A stretch of DNA of 64,000 bases from Takifugu bimaculatus (GCA_004026145.2 CP034993.1:485580-549579); one strand, 5' to 3'. Positions 26,225-38,479 are shown, counted from the stretch's first letter. The notes: generated from the letters alone by a model not told the origin. Made by a program: numbers and translations.

Positions 26225-27746
26225 GTGAGTGTGTATTTTTAATTCTCACAGGGGTGGTCATATTCTTGGACAACTTTGAAGCAAGTTATAAGGACTGATT
26301 TTTGAAGGAAATTCAAAAGCAATATTTCAATTTCCTTTTGTTTACTTGGAAGTTAGATAACCCAGGTGGGCGAAAACCGTCTTGGTCGTATTTTACAGTT
26401 TTCAGCCTCGATTTTATATTCAATTAAATTAACCCCCCCGTAAGATATTTAAATATCTTAAATTGTTTTGGTTAATTTTTCCGCCGCTTATTAAATACGT
26501 ATTAAATGTGTTCACCTATAGGTGTCGTTAAGTTTCTGCTGCTGAATTGACGCCATGTCCCCGAGGCAAACTCTGCCTAAATGCGCTATAAGTCAAAAAT
26601 CCATGGCAATTACCATAATTAGGCTTAAATCAGGGCCCGCAGCCAAGTGACATTGTCCTGAAAGAAGAATATCGTGTTGAATTTTCAAGCTGCAGATTAA
26701 AAACAGAAAAGATGAAACCAAATCCAACTAGAGGCTTTAATATAACAATAAAATATCCACATGGAAAAATGATATTGCATCATCACACACACACGCACGC
26801 ACACGCAGGTCCATGTTTTAGGTGTCAGGGCAGATGATAAATGAATAGCTCTGATAAGTGGAACCTATTTGCAGTCACATCAGACAGGAGGCCAACTGAG
26901 GATTGCGCGCGTATTTCAGCGCGCCACACGTCTCCGTCAGCCCGGGGGCGTCAGAGAATGACCCGAGACCTGCCGCAGATTGAAAGAAACGCTCCCCACT
27001 CCCGCCCCCACCAATTTACTCTCGGGGAGTAAAGTAAATATTTGGATGCACCTGCTGTCGGCGCAGGCTGCCACGCGGGCCGAGGCGCACGAACCGAAGC
27101 TGGAGCGACTAAAAACCATAAAAATTAGGGGAAATGACAAATGACATAACTATGCTTAATTCTTATTTTCTTAACGGTATGTGAAACTAAAGCTGTACTA
27201 ATTAGCTTAATTTATTTAAAGTATGCTGTGGTGGAATATCTGTATGACGCGCACCGTGCACGGCCATTTGAACTATACATTTTAATTGCTGTTGTAGGAC
27301 AAATACACTTTTTCAGTAAATAATTGCTGAATATACGCATGAAATAAAATAAATCTCTCTACATTTCTCTTTACTACTTGGATTTATTCTGTAAGTTTTC
27401 ACGTGAAAACAAATTAATTAAGAACGCTAAAAGTAAAACTGAAACAAAAAACATGATTTCTGTTCATTATTTTTCCGTTGATGTTTGGACTTCTAAAAAA
27501 CCTTTTTTTTTTAAATTTCCTTTTAATTAAACAAGGTTCTCCGTTGCCTTGTTATGTTTCTTTGAGTCTAAATTATTTCTGTAAAACAATATTTAAATAA
27601 TAATCATTAATTGCAGGTTTTTACTTGTCATTTCACTCACCTGCAAAGCGGAAAAAAAATGGAAATGTAACACAGAGTTAAAGGAAACGGGTCCATTCCG
27701 AAAAGTTCTGTGACTCACGCGGTTCCGTCCCTCCAGGCCGGCAGTC

Positions 27747-29403
27747 ATGCAGCACTACGGGGTAAACGGCTACTCTCTCCACGCCATGAATTCACTCAGC
27801 GCGATGTATAACCTCCACCAGCAGGCGGCGCAGCAGGCGCAGCACGGACCTGACTACAGGCCCTCGGTGCACGCCCTCACCCTGGCAGAGAGACTTGCTG
27901 GTAACAATCAGTTACTCTTTCTCTTTTATACACATTTCTCGGGGGGAAATGTGGCTTATCGGGGGTGCACTTCTCTCTGGGTGGTTTTGACTTCAATTAA
28001 ACTGCTGCTGTTTCTTGTTTCTCAACGGCTGCGCATTTCAAGACATTATCCTTGAGGCCCGCTATGGCTCCCAGCACCGAAAGCAGCGCCGCAGTCGGAC
28101 GGCCTTCACTGCGCAGCAGCTGGAGGCCCTGGAGAAGACTTTCCAGAAGACCCACTACCCCGACGTGGTGATGCGCGAGCGCCTGGCCATGTGCACCAAC
28201 CTGCCCGAAGCACGAGTGCAGGTACAGAAACCGAAACATCCCTGTTCAACCGCTGAAGGGGGCTTTTTGTGACCACAAAAATCTCGTTTTCTCCGATATC
28301 TGAAAGGTCTGGTTCAAGAACCGGCGGGCCAAGTTTCGCAAAAAGCAGAGGAGCCTGCAGAAGGAGCAGCTTCAGAAGCAGAAGGAGGCAGCCGGAGCTC
28401 CGGAGGGGTCGACGCCGGACGAGTCCAAGACGGACGCCACCGGCGGCAGCGCTGCTGCGGCCGCCTCGCTCCCTGAAGCACACACTCCTCCGCCTCCTTC
28501 CTCCTCCTCCTCCTGCCACTCAGAAGCCCGCACGCAGCCCCAGCCTGGGGAGACGAGCGTGGAGGTCAACGTCACCTCCCCCGAACCGTCCGACAGCGAG
28601 TCGGCAGCGGAGGACAACGCGGACAGAGAGGAGGACGGAATGAGAGAGGAGGCCAGAGGGAAGACGCAGGGGGACGGCGGAGTCCAAGTGGACAGGAACT
28701 CCCCGTCGTGCAAACAGCTGAACCCTTCATCGGGTAAATATCTGGTCGTGCAAGATTAAACACTATATTTATTGATCAAATAGTTCCCTACAGACCAAAA
28801 GCTTCCCATAATTCCATCATGTCTGCATGTGGTTTCAAAATCACCAACAAAGTGGGGCAACATCAAAAAAAGAAGAGGTTGATCAGACGCATGTTTGGAA
28901 TTATGGGAATCATTTTCTTGCATGAACATATCCATGTGCTCAATAACACTAAAGCCCCCCCCCCCCCCCCCCCGTGTGTCTCAGACTCTCCCCTGAGCTC
29001 CCCCACCTTGCCGTCCTCCAGCAGCGCAGCCAGCGGGCTAGCACAGAGCAACTCCTACGCCTCGTCTCCCCTCAGCCTTTTCCGCCTGCAGGAGCAGTTT
29101 CGCCAGCACATGGCCGCCACCAACAACCTGGTGCACTACCCCTCCTTCGACATCGGCGCCCCGTCCTCTTTGCCCTACCTGGGTATGAACGTGAACATGC
29201 CGTCCCCGCTGGGGTCGCTGCCCTGCCAGTCCTACTATCAGACCCTGTCGCAGGCCCAGCAGGTGTGGAACAGTCCGCTCCTGCAGGCAGCGCCGGGCGG
29301 CCTCCCGGGGAGCCTCAACAGCAAGACCACCAGCATCGAGAACCTCCGTCTGAGGGCCAAGCAGCACGCAGCATCGCTGGGATTGGACACACTGCCCAAC
29401 TGA
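27747..29403 (+). CDS. dmbx1: Diencephalon/mesencephalon homeobox protein 1 (DMBX1)
   Basis: Four coding exons: 27747-27900, 28043-28221, 28307-28733 and 28985-29403, all with GT-AG introns and matching phases. They give 392 aa, against about 380 in mammals. The protein starts MQHYGVNGYSLHAMNSLSAM. It has a paired-type homeodomain at about residues 66-125 with WFKNRRAKFRKK in helix 3, so homeodomain position 50 is Lys (bicoid/Otx class). A Glu/Ser/Pro-rich linker follows. The OAR domain near the C-terminus contains SIENLRLRAKQHAASLG and ends in DTLPN. The family is a nuclear transcription factor acting in early midbrain/diencephalon patterning and known to antagonise Otx-type activation. The start codon is chosen from the conserved N-terminus and lies 10 bases into its exon. 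Which teleost paralogue (dmbx1a or dmbx1b) cannot be decided from this sequence. Confidence 0.96.
28955..28973 (+). repeat. Poly-C tract serving as the polypyrimidine tract of the last DMBX1 intron
   Basis: Nineteen C residues lie just upstream of GTGTGTCTCAG, the acceptor of the last coding exon at 28985. Length variation here could affect splice-site strength. It is also a likely site of assembly error. Confidence 0.85.
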
Positions 29404-29649
29404 AGCGCTGGGCCGCCCGGCGAGCGTGCTCACCCTCCGGTCAGAGCCTCGTGTAGACGACAGGCCGCGGCAAAACTTTGGTTTTCTCTCCTCACAACTG
29501 ACCTCACAAGGCCGCTCGCTCCAAACACACAAACTGTCTCCCCATTAGCCTGTGGTAAATGATTGTGTCTGCTTCTTGTAATTTATTTTTCTTAAAAAAA
29601 AGAGAGAGAGAGAGAGAATGACATCTTACTTGCAGATTATTTAAATTTT

Positions 29650-29655
29650 AATAAA
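29650..29655 (+). terminator. Polyadenylation signal of DMBX1
   Basis: AATAAA about 250 bases after the DMBX1 stop codon. It is the first canonical hexamer in the 3' flank. Confidence 0.7.
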
Positions 29656-31900
29656 ACCAACAGCAGGGTGACATATCGGGCATTTTGGTGTCCTGGTTTG
29701 TCAACACTTGATCACGTTACCGTGCGACTCACGGCTGGGAACACACCAGAGGATTATCTCTGCTGGATAGACCGGTAAAAACAACACAAATTAAAGGGGA
29801 TGGCTGAAGAATAACAAAAAAAAATCACCTGGGCTCACTGAAGGTAGACTTTACTGACGAGCTGCTCTCAGATGTTTTAGTCTTGAGTTGCACAATGTGT
29901 CTAATTTCAGTAAAGAAATTTACAACCCCTAAATGTCAGCTATGCATGCGCACCTCCTCAGCATGGCTTACACCACAGTGCACAAGCAGCAGGCTTAAGG
30001 AGCAGACCACAAAACCAGCAAGTCCCCATTCAACCGTATTTTTGCTGTAAAAAAAAACAAACAAACCTGGCGGCACAAAAGTCCTAGTTAACGTCACAGC
30101 AATCAAAGCTCGGCCTTCTCGCTGAGCTCTGTAAATATCCTTCAAGAGTAACTCCGTGTCTCCTATTGTGTGAAGGATTCTAGAGCAGATGCATTTTTCC
30201 CAGGTGTGACTTGAGGCAGAGGACCTATGACGGAACACAACGAGACAAAGATGGACTGGGAGGACCTTTGTTAGCTCGCGCGACGCTTCGTCCCCTCACG
30301 TCCTTTCCTGAGCCACCGGCTCCAGCAGAGCTCCGCACAGGTCCAGTCTCTCTGTATCATATGACTGTACATTGAAGGCTTTTATTCCAGTTGTTTAAAA
30401 TGTGAGTAATTTATCTGTATAATGCAAGGGAATAAATCACATCTAAGTACAACGCCTGGTCTCAGCGTCGTCAGTTGGAAATTCAGTTGGATGAAACCAT
30501 TTTATTTGCCATTCACTGAAGATTTTCCTTTGATCTCAAAGAGTTTTTGTTGTCTTCTAAAAGTTCAGGGCCTTCCCCTGCTCATCTTAATGGCTTGTGG
30601 AGCCGCCCAACATACACACGACATTAACGTGAAGCTTCTTTTTTTCTTTTACACGAGGAGAGGTGAGGATTAGTTTAAGGTGTGTCAAATCCAGCTGCCG
30701 ACAGCTCCGAGATGGAACCTACTTGATTTTCACACCTTGCTTTTAGCCGTTTATAGACAAAATTTTGGTTGGGTTGATCTGCGCTGGTAGACGCCACGAT
30801 GAGGTGTAAATAATTCAGACAGAGGCCTGCGATGGCGAGGTTTACATACCACATAGGGGAGAGCCTGCCACTTGTTCACTGAGTGCAGGATAACTAATCC
30901 CAAATGAAATGAGTGAAGCGCGGTGTCAGGCTCTAAAGAGGCTCCAATCCACCAGCCCCACCTCACCCCCACCCCCACCCCCACCCTGTCAGCCGGTTTT
31001 GGCTGCACCGAAACAGAACGCTTTGCCATAAGAAGATTACCTTTGGTTGGGGTATCGATGGCTTAAGTAAGAATAGAATGAGATAAAATGGGTCTGAAAG
31101 GGTTCCTGGAGTCAGCGAGGTTCAGACACCTGTTTGTGCCCGGTCTTTTCCAGCTACGGCGCTCCGTGACCGTAGGGGCTACATCGCTGTCTTTGCGGAG
31201 AAAAGGAGGCGAGAGGGGCAAGTGGGTTAAGATGGGGCAGGTTACAGTACATAAAAAAATAATTTAGGGGGGGGCTGCAACACCGTTTGTACAACCTGCC
31301 TTTAGGGTTTATCCAGACATTTGGATAGGTGGTCAATTTGTCATGAAGGTCTGGGTTTTGTGTGTTCGGAATGATCATATGGGTGTAAGCTAAATGGGAA
31401 TTCTGTGTTTGTGTGTGTGACTATGGCAGTTAAGCCGCTGAAGGTTTCCAGGAGCTCTTTGATGTGTATCTGGGCAATGCGCTATTAGAGGGATTTTCCT
31501 AGTTGACAGCTCAGAGAATGTGTGGAGGAATTGCGATGCCAGCAGGCTAAAAGAATGCTGGAAACAGGATTAGGATCATATTCTGGCAGCTCCTGTCACT
31601 TCATCAATGGGCTAAGGTTTCCTCAGTGACAGGCCTCCTTCTCTGCCCAGCTAAAACCTTTAGTGGGACCATAAAAGGGGTGAGAGAGGGGAAAAAACAA
31701 TGATTGAATAGTAAGCTATGATTTCTGTACTGGTCTGCTCCAAGGAAGGGCTTTGTGTTGGGAGGTCTGAAGGGGGACAGCATTGATTTAGTGGGAGGGG
31801 CAGGTTGAGAGGGAAAAGGGGTGTTTTTTTAAAACTGGGGTGAGGGGAGGGGACTGCAGTTTTCATACATTTGGTTTTTTTTTAACTGAAATGGCAAGGA

Positions 31901-31902
<2 letters not shown>

Positions 31903-31941
<39 letters not shown>
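31903..31941. repeat. (TG)n microsatellite
   Basis: About 19 uninterrupted TG units. Confidence 0.95.
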
Positions 31942-31943
<2 letters not shown>

Positions 31944-32257
31944 AGTTACTCAGGGGACAGGGACTGCACGATTTGCATGATGCAGCATCTATTTAGTGTT
32001 AGAACAACATTTTGAGATTCATTCACCTGCTTGTAGAAACGCAGCAAACCTCCTTGATCACTAGGTTTTGATTGTAAATGGCAAAATCTTCCCTGATACT
32101 ATATTAAATACATGGAATAAAAGGGCCTTTATTTCTGTATTTTGGCTAAATGAAGTGATGATATGTCGAGAAAAAAAACACACCCTAAAAAGTTCGGAAT
32201 AATGGATTATTCCTGAGGCCCAACTAGCGAGCGTCACAGACCAGGAGGAGGGGTTCT

Positions 32258-32322
32258 GTCTCTGTGGCGCAAAAGGTTAGTGTGCTAACGTAAAGGTTGG
32301 TGGTTTGAGGCCACCCAGGGAC
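32258..32322 (+). pseudogene. tRNA-Asn (GTT)-derived pseudogene with deleted anticodon arm
   Basis: The segment begins GTCTCTGTGGCGCAA and ends GGCCACCCAGGGAC, matching the start and end of vertebrate tRNA-Asn(GTT) as I remember it. The 7-bp acceptor stem still pairs (GTCTCTG with CAGGGAC, one G-T). The T stem pairs perfectly (GGTGG/CCACC) around a TTTGAGG loop, which changes the usual TTCGAGC. The whole is 65 nt instead of about 74. The missing bases remove most of the anticodon arm, so it cannot be a working tRNA. It may be a dead tRNA gene or the head of a tRNA-derived SINE. A long G run follows at about 32333-32346. Confidence 0.75.
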
Positions 32323-33276
32323 TGGGTACCTTGGGGGGGGGGGGGGCAGCTGTCCCCCTCCCACAACTCTCCCCCAATGACTGCATGTGTAATGTCTAAT
32401 AATAAAGTGTAAAAATCACTGTTTCACCTCTGAATTACATACTACCAAACCATCAGCACACATCAGCCCTGCAGTCTGAGCATTTCTTGGAGTTAAGGAT
32501 TTAAATACCAAATAACACATTACGCACCATAAAAATAGAAGAGCACATCCTCCCATGAGCCACCACTTGCATTAAGGCTTATAAATGTGGCCTCTTAAAG
32601 ATTTCTGGATGACTTTTATAACTGATCCAGAAATCTTTGTTTTAATTTTGTGCTGCATGTTTTTTTAAACTGGAGGTGTAACTTTGATAACAACCAGCAC
32701 AAAGTGTGAACCTGTCCCAGTTTGAACTGTGGGACGAGGTTTGTAGCTGAACATGCACTACAAATGAATGTACACTCCATAATAAGTGCCTAAAATGTTC
32801 GATTCAAGGAGCCGAGTGCTCCATTCTTACTCTCGATGCCACATGAATGGGCCTTTGGACCTTTTTTTAGCAGAATTTTACTGTGGTCTCTGCATCTGCC
32901 GTGCACCAACTGCATCCATGTTGTCAACTTTGCTCACCCATGTGAAACAATACTTTCACAATACCACAGGAGTTTGACTGTTAGCGACAAGTTATATAAT
33001 GCCAGGAATTACAGACTAGCATGCAAATGCTAAATCCTCCTCTCTTTCTCCAGAGAAGTGGATGAGACGGACTGTATCTGCAGGCTTCACTCTGGCTCTG
33101 CAGCTTTGTGCTACAGAGATGCCCCCCACCCCACCCCCCCGACTTGGGTGATAATCCTGACACGCACTGTCTGCATTTTTTTACTGAACGTGTTTAAGCG
33201 CATTTGCAGAGCATTTATCTCTCCAATGTAAACCAATTTGGCTATAAGGGCCTTGGGCCAAGCAAGGCGCTGGAGT

Positions 33277-33297
33277 GGGGGGGGGGGGGGGGGGGGG
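33277..33297. repeat. Poly-G tract (about 21 G)
   Basis: An uninterrupted G run. Its length in the assembly is uncertain. Confidence 0.9.
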
Positions 33298-35702
33298 AAC
33301 TCAAACCTCGGCAGATGTGAGGAGGAGGGAGGATGGGAAAGCTGGCGAGAACGCGGCAGGTGATGAACAACTGAATGCGGCAAGAAGGGAAAGCGGAACC
33401 GTGCGGGAGAAAAAGAATGTCCCTTGTCCGGAGGGTAAGCTTTTGAAACTCAGGATCGGGGACTTTAAAGCCGATAGAATGTGGATCACTGAATTGTTGA
33501 GTCACAGAATCTGAGAAAATCATACGGCGCTCCCATTTAATCCTGTCATGGCGAAATCTTTATGGAGCCCAGCCCTTTCTGAAGACTTTTGGAGGCTGCT
33601 GTATTGACAGAGCTGCTGTTTGATACCGCCTATACACCTGTATCAGCTGTCTGCTAATCTGCCTCCCCCTCCTCCCACTCGTCCTGCGGAACACATCCGC
33701 ACGCTCGGTTGTAATGGCGGATGAAATGGACCAAAGATCTAAAAGCTGCCATTCTTGCTGCTTCAGTGATGTTTTCTGTAAGTGGCTGCCGTTGCAGGCT
33801 GAACCTGTCACGGCGTTCGCGGCGGAGGCAGGAGCCCCGCTGTGTCGAACATTACACCAGCAATTCTGCGAGGCCATAAAGACTATGGACTCCTCGGTCC
33901 CTGAAATGGGACATTAAGACAGAATCATCCGAGTTTAGTTGGGGTGATATCAAGGTGTTTTATTTGCGAGCACGCAGGCAGGGTCTGAATGTCTTTGGAT
34001 GGCTTTTAAAGTACCTGATCTCATAGTCTAAGGTTCCTGTAAATGAGGTGTTTGCTGCTCTTATCAATGAGACGTTGCAGGAGATGGGCACTTTGGCCCG
34101 TTTGATGGTTCTGGGGCGTGATTACAAGAGGAAGCTCTGACCACACGATCTCAAGCACACAAAGTCCCATTTCATACCACTATTTATGGTACTTTATGTT
34201 ATTAACCCATTACATTATTATTCTGGACTGAAAAGGTGACAGGTGAGGGTTAAATATAAATCAAACCGACTTTGGAGAACCTGTGTTCTTTTGCAAATAT
34301 AACTGACTTAATGTTGAAACATCGCAGCCAGTGACGACTCGGGCCCGTTACAAATTTGGATTTGACATAAACAGACAAACTTTCTAAATGTACACTTTGA
34401 AACCCAATTGAAGGTAAAATGTAGATCTTTTTTACACATATCATATCTACAAATTGTCAAGAAAAGGACTGAACACATCGATGCTTCATATACGCAGAGG
34501 CTGATGGTTAGGGCACGTAAAGGAGGTGGAAAAGTCATTTATTTTAGATTTGTTTCATACACCTGAGGGTTTCTGCTTGAAAAGTCCAATGAAATAGTTC
34601 TGAGCCGTATAAAGTGAGACGTCTGGTTAGCACACTGTAATGGTCAGTGTTTAATACAAACATTTGGAGATAACGTCACATTTTAATTAAATAAGGGCTT
34701 AATGGGCTTTTTGTGTGTCCTTTACTCTGACATCTTTTTGAGATTTGCTGATAAAATCTTTTTAAACTTTTGAAAAACGGGATGCACATGAAGTAGCGCA
34801 TGCTATTCTGAGCTCAGGTCATCGTGGTGCAAGTCCGACTCATAGATTGATTAACAGCATTTATACATACAACGGCCTCATTTTGATTGGTTGAAGCCTG
34901 AATGTTTTTTTGAAAGGTTTAATTTGAAGGCTACCTTTGTGCCTGTGTGTCCTCATCCCTGCTTCAGATCCTGAGGGATTTATGAACAATGTCAAGTTCC
35001 CTCTGAAGACCTGAGTCTCTTCACTGCCTCTTAAAGCTTAATACTCCCTGACTGAGTGGCACAGCGAGAGTCGCTCTCTCTCTCTCTACGTGCCACAGAT
35101 AATACTAAGAACAACCTCTCAATTCCAGCTCTCCTCCTCGCCTAGTGTGCCCTCCTCCCACTACCACATGCACACGGCCATTTCCATTCAATGAGACGGC
35201 AGTGAAAACACGGCCGATTGTAATGGAAAACACTAACATTGTCCCTAATGGTTTTCCATCCCAGGAGAGGTTCAAAACATATGTAAATTTATGTAAACCC
35301 AACAGAAACACATATTTACAATAGCACAGAAATAATCACAATATGAAGACATGGTGCACTGGCCTTGTAGATGGAGGCGCCATGTGTCATTAGTCTCCTT
35401 TATCTCTTTCCTGTTTCCTGCTCTGGTATTGGAGCAACAATCGCTCACCGAAGAGTGAAAATGTTCGGCGTTCGTGTTGGACACAGCGACAGAGAACAAA
35501 GACATGTACACTGCACAGAATTTAAAATGTTGTTAATAGAATATTAAACAATGGTATGAACTTAAAAAACAAGCATGGTAAGGTACAGCTTCTACAGTTC
35601 CTCATTGTTTTCCCCTTTTACATCTACATAGTCTATTTTTTATTCTTTTTCTTGGAATTATAGTTTGAGTCTAATTCATGATTCATGATTTAACAGTTTT
35701 GC

Positions 35703-35708
35703 TTTATT
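35703..35708 (-). terminator. Polyadenylation signal of FAAH block A
   Basis: AATAAA on the minus strand, 58 bases past the stop of exon 15A. The equivalent base string is present after exon 15B near 42993-42998. Confidence 0.6.
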
Positions 35709-36514
35709 TTCATCAATGGATTTAACAGCTCATGGAAACATGGGGCACCTGTGGCCTCTGGACTTTCACTTCTTCTTCTGCTTGACCAGAGTTTCCACCT
35801 CCTTCATGAAGCGCAGGCAGAGCTCATCCTGCCATGGCAGGGCGACACACTGCACCGCTACGGGCAGACCCTGACCTCCAGACACAGCCTGAACACAAAC
35901 GCAACAGACCCGGTGAGTTACAGGCCCCTCTGCAGTCTTCTACCTCCCCCTACTGGGCAGTCGTGGAACTGCAGACAGGTGTCTTGATCCTCTGCCCGCA
36001 AAAACCTTACAGGCTGGACAGCAGGTCGAGTCGATACTGAGGGGCCAGGACATCCAGTGACTTCAAAATAAACAATAAACTCAGTCCTAAAACTGACAGG
36101 GAGCCATTGCAGTGTGGACAGAGTTGGGGGGGGGGGGGGGTGATCTTATAGAATCTTACAATAAATGGAGGGGCCAGGGGAATCTCGAAGTCTATCCAGT
36201 AGACATAGATAGTTGTCTATCCGGTAGCTCCACCCTGTTTTCTTTTTTAGGTTTCTGCTGTGCTCTTTTTTTCCTCGTCCTTATGCCTGCTAACTTGGTA
36301 ACGGTTTCTACATATTCTTGAGAAACATGGAAACTATTTTGTAGATAAATGCAGCTGATAAAAGGAATAAAAGTTTACTTTGGGACAGTCTCCATTCACA
36401 GGCCTAAATGCATTTCATTACTTCAGTGCCGAATATGAAACATCCAGACCCCTCATGTCCTCAGGAAGAGGTTTATTCATGGTTCCTTGAGTTCCTGGAG
36501 AAATAAAGTGTAGC

Positions 36515-36785
36515 AGCTTTTAGTTACTATGCTGCTCACTTGTGGAACAACGTCCTGAATGCCTGAGGACTGTTCCCACTCAATTCTTTTAAATCAGGCC
36601 TTTGATCTATTTTTTACCAAGGCCTTCTAATAGCAAATATATTTGCCCTCGTTATTTTAGGTTTTACAATATATTTATTTATTTATTTATATTCTATTTG
36701 CTTTGTTCTAATGTATCTCTTTTATTTTATGTCTTGCAGAGCACTAGGAATTGCCTTGTGTATGAATAGTGCTATATAAACAATG
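36515..36785 (+). mobile_element. LINE 3' fragment inside FAAH block A (intron 14)
   Basis: The + strand encodes FSYYAAHLWNNVLNA and then PLNSFKSGL-like text with stops. This matches the YxAPxLWNxLP…FKxxLK pattern at the end of L2/Rex1-like reverse transcriptase polyproteins of fish. It ends in a gtgctatataaaca motif typical of such 3' ends. The fragment is 5'-truncated and not coding. Confidence 0.55.
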
Positions 36786-36896
36786 GCCTTAAAGGTCTAA
36801 CAAGTAAACATGTAAGCTTCTTGTGAAGGAACAGTTTATTTATGTTAGAAAGCAACCTGGGCAGAACAGGAAATTCTCCTTGAACAGAAAAGACAA

Positions 36897-36988
36897 TAAA
36901 AGCAAAAGCAAAAGAAGTAAAAGCAAAAGCAAAACTAAAGCAAAAGCAAAATTAAAGCAAAAGCAAAAGCAAAATAAAGCAAAAGCAA
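36897..36988. repeat. (AAAAGC)n imperfect hexamer repeat in block A
   Basis: About 15 imperfect AAAAGC units lie in the FAAH intron just after the donor of exon 14A. On the FAAH strand they read as a GCTTTT pyrimidine-rich repeat. Block B has the matching repeat. Confidence 0.9.
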
Positions 36989-38438
36989 TTATATGAGTTA
37001 ATTCCCCTGACACGTTTACCTTCTTGAACAACCGGTCAAAGCAGTCCTGATAATTGCCTTTATACTGCTCGAGTTGCTCCTCATCCTCAGCTGTCACCGT
37101 GGAAACTGGAACAACTCCAGCAGGAAAGTTAAGGAGATTGTATATCATCGTCATAGAGGCGGCAACTGTAGGACCAAAAGAAGAATCAGTTCTGTCACTG
37201 TGTTGGTAGCTGGCAACATGAACTTGTTCCTGAGTACGCAGCATGTACAAGTACACACACACACACACGCAAGCACACAACTTTACCAGTAAGCCTTCCG
37301 CAGTACAGGAAGTTGAAGGCGGGTCCGATACACGGGCAAAGCAGCACGTCTATGTTGCACCTCCTCCACTCTGCTATGATTTCATAAATTAAGTCCTTTT
37401 TGAAAACACAAGAGAATTTCTTCAGTACACACTTACACGTGCACAGCCATCAGCACAGTACTTCAGTACCTCAGCAGTAGCGTGCTGCTTCCACAGATTC
37501 GGAACCGTTCTATTAAAGGGGCAGGGGAACAGTTAGAATGTTGAGGTACAGATACAGACGCCAGCCACTCATCCTGATCAACTGTATTTGCCTCCACACG
37601 ACCACGTGGACGGTCCGTAGGTGGAAATAAGCACCACTCTCAAACCGGTGCAGCCTTTAATTACAAAAGATGAACCCCATAAAGACCTCGTGCATGCTTT
37701 ACCCACTTTATTACTCACCCAACTCCACAGAGAGCACTGAGGATGGGGGGAATGCGAGGAGACTGGAAAATATAAGCAAACGCAATTAACACGTGTAATC
37801 ACTGTCTGATAGGCCCGAGTCAACATCCCCAAGAGGAACTTCATTAAATACAAGCTGCAGGGTACAACTCACTAGGGGCTTCAGGAGGAATGAGAGGGTT
37901 TTCTTCAGCCAGTTTGGTAAATAGTATGGAAAGGCTTGAAAACTGAGGCAGGGATCCAGTGCCCCCACCCCTCCCTTAAAACAGAAACAATGAAAACATT
38001 AAACTGTTCAACAACCAAGGTTGGTTTAGATTAGATGAAACTTTATCGTCATTTTACACAATGTACAATCAAACCTTGGATGACTCTTCCCCCTTATCAG
38101 AAGTACAGGACAAGCAAATGTATAAAAACCCAAATATTCCAATTTCAAAGTGTTGAAGCTGAGTCTTTCGGAAATGTAGGTGAATATTTCTAAGCCTTAA
38201 GATAAAATTTTTACTTTATGTTAAACTTTTTTTTGAGACGGAGGTGTGGCCACCTCTGCTCACATAAGAAGCTTCCAGACAGCTGCCAGAACAAGGTCAA
38301 CAAGATTTTTGTGCTTTTCGGGAGATAAAAAAATATTTCACAATGAAGGAGTGCCATGTTATACGGGACCTTCTATCTTTAAATATTGAGAGTATCTCTG
38401 CAATGACTGGATTTCACATTACAGGAAAAAACCCTTTT

Positions 38439-38450
38439 ACTTTCACTTTC
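38439..38450 (-). promoter_or_regulatory. ISRE-like interferon response element of GIMAP-1
   Basis: ACTTTCACTTTC, whose reverse complement is GAAAGTGAAAGT. It fits the ISRE/IRF core GAAANNGAAA. It lies 30 bases upstream of a TATA-like box and about 90 bases upstream of the GIMAP-1 start codon, where such elements usually act. It suggests IRF/STAT-driven induction. Function is inferred from motif and position. Confidence 0.65.
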
Positions 38451-38479
38451 ATAATGACGAGAGTGGGTGTAGCCGCCTG

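Larger units (their letters stand above)
29680..34549. other. Intergenic region between DMBX1 and the rearranged FAAH locus
   Basis: No supported protein gene. It contains a decayed tRNA-Asn, a (TG)n tract at 31903-31941 and a G run at 33277-33297. It ends where the duplicated block begins at 34550. Confidence 0.5.
35766..37974 (-). pseudogene. faah: Duplicated FAAH 3' exons 10-15, block A (distal copy)
   Basis: Six exons on the minus strand: 37974-37873, 37762-37719, 37509-37470, 37395-37287, 37165-37020 and 35888-35766. All keep GT-AG sites, and the last encodes GLPVAVQCVALPWQDELCLR and ends KQKKK. Exon 10A is 102 nt against 100 in block B. The two extra bases lie in the C/G-rich run near its start, so joining it to FAAH exon 9 gives a frameshift and an early stop. 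Exons 11A-15A are otherwise intact, and exon 12A is the in-frame version (40 nt). No copy of exons 1-9 accompanies it. A reverse-strand poly(A) signal lies at 35703-35708. It is either a relic or a source of alternative 3' exons for FAAH. Confidence 0.8.

Noticed and set aside
36840..37280. 146-aa minus-strand ORF
   Set aside because: Only 37020-37165 is real (FAAH exon 14A). The rest is intron, including the hexamer repeat read as Phe/Leu-rich protein.
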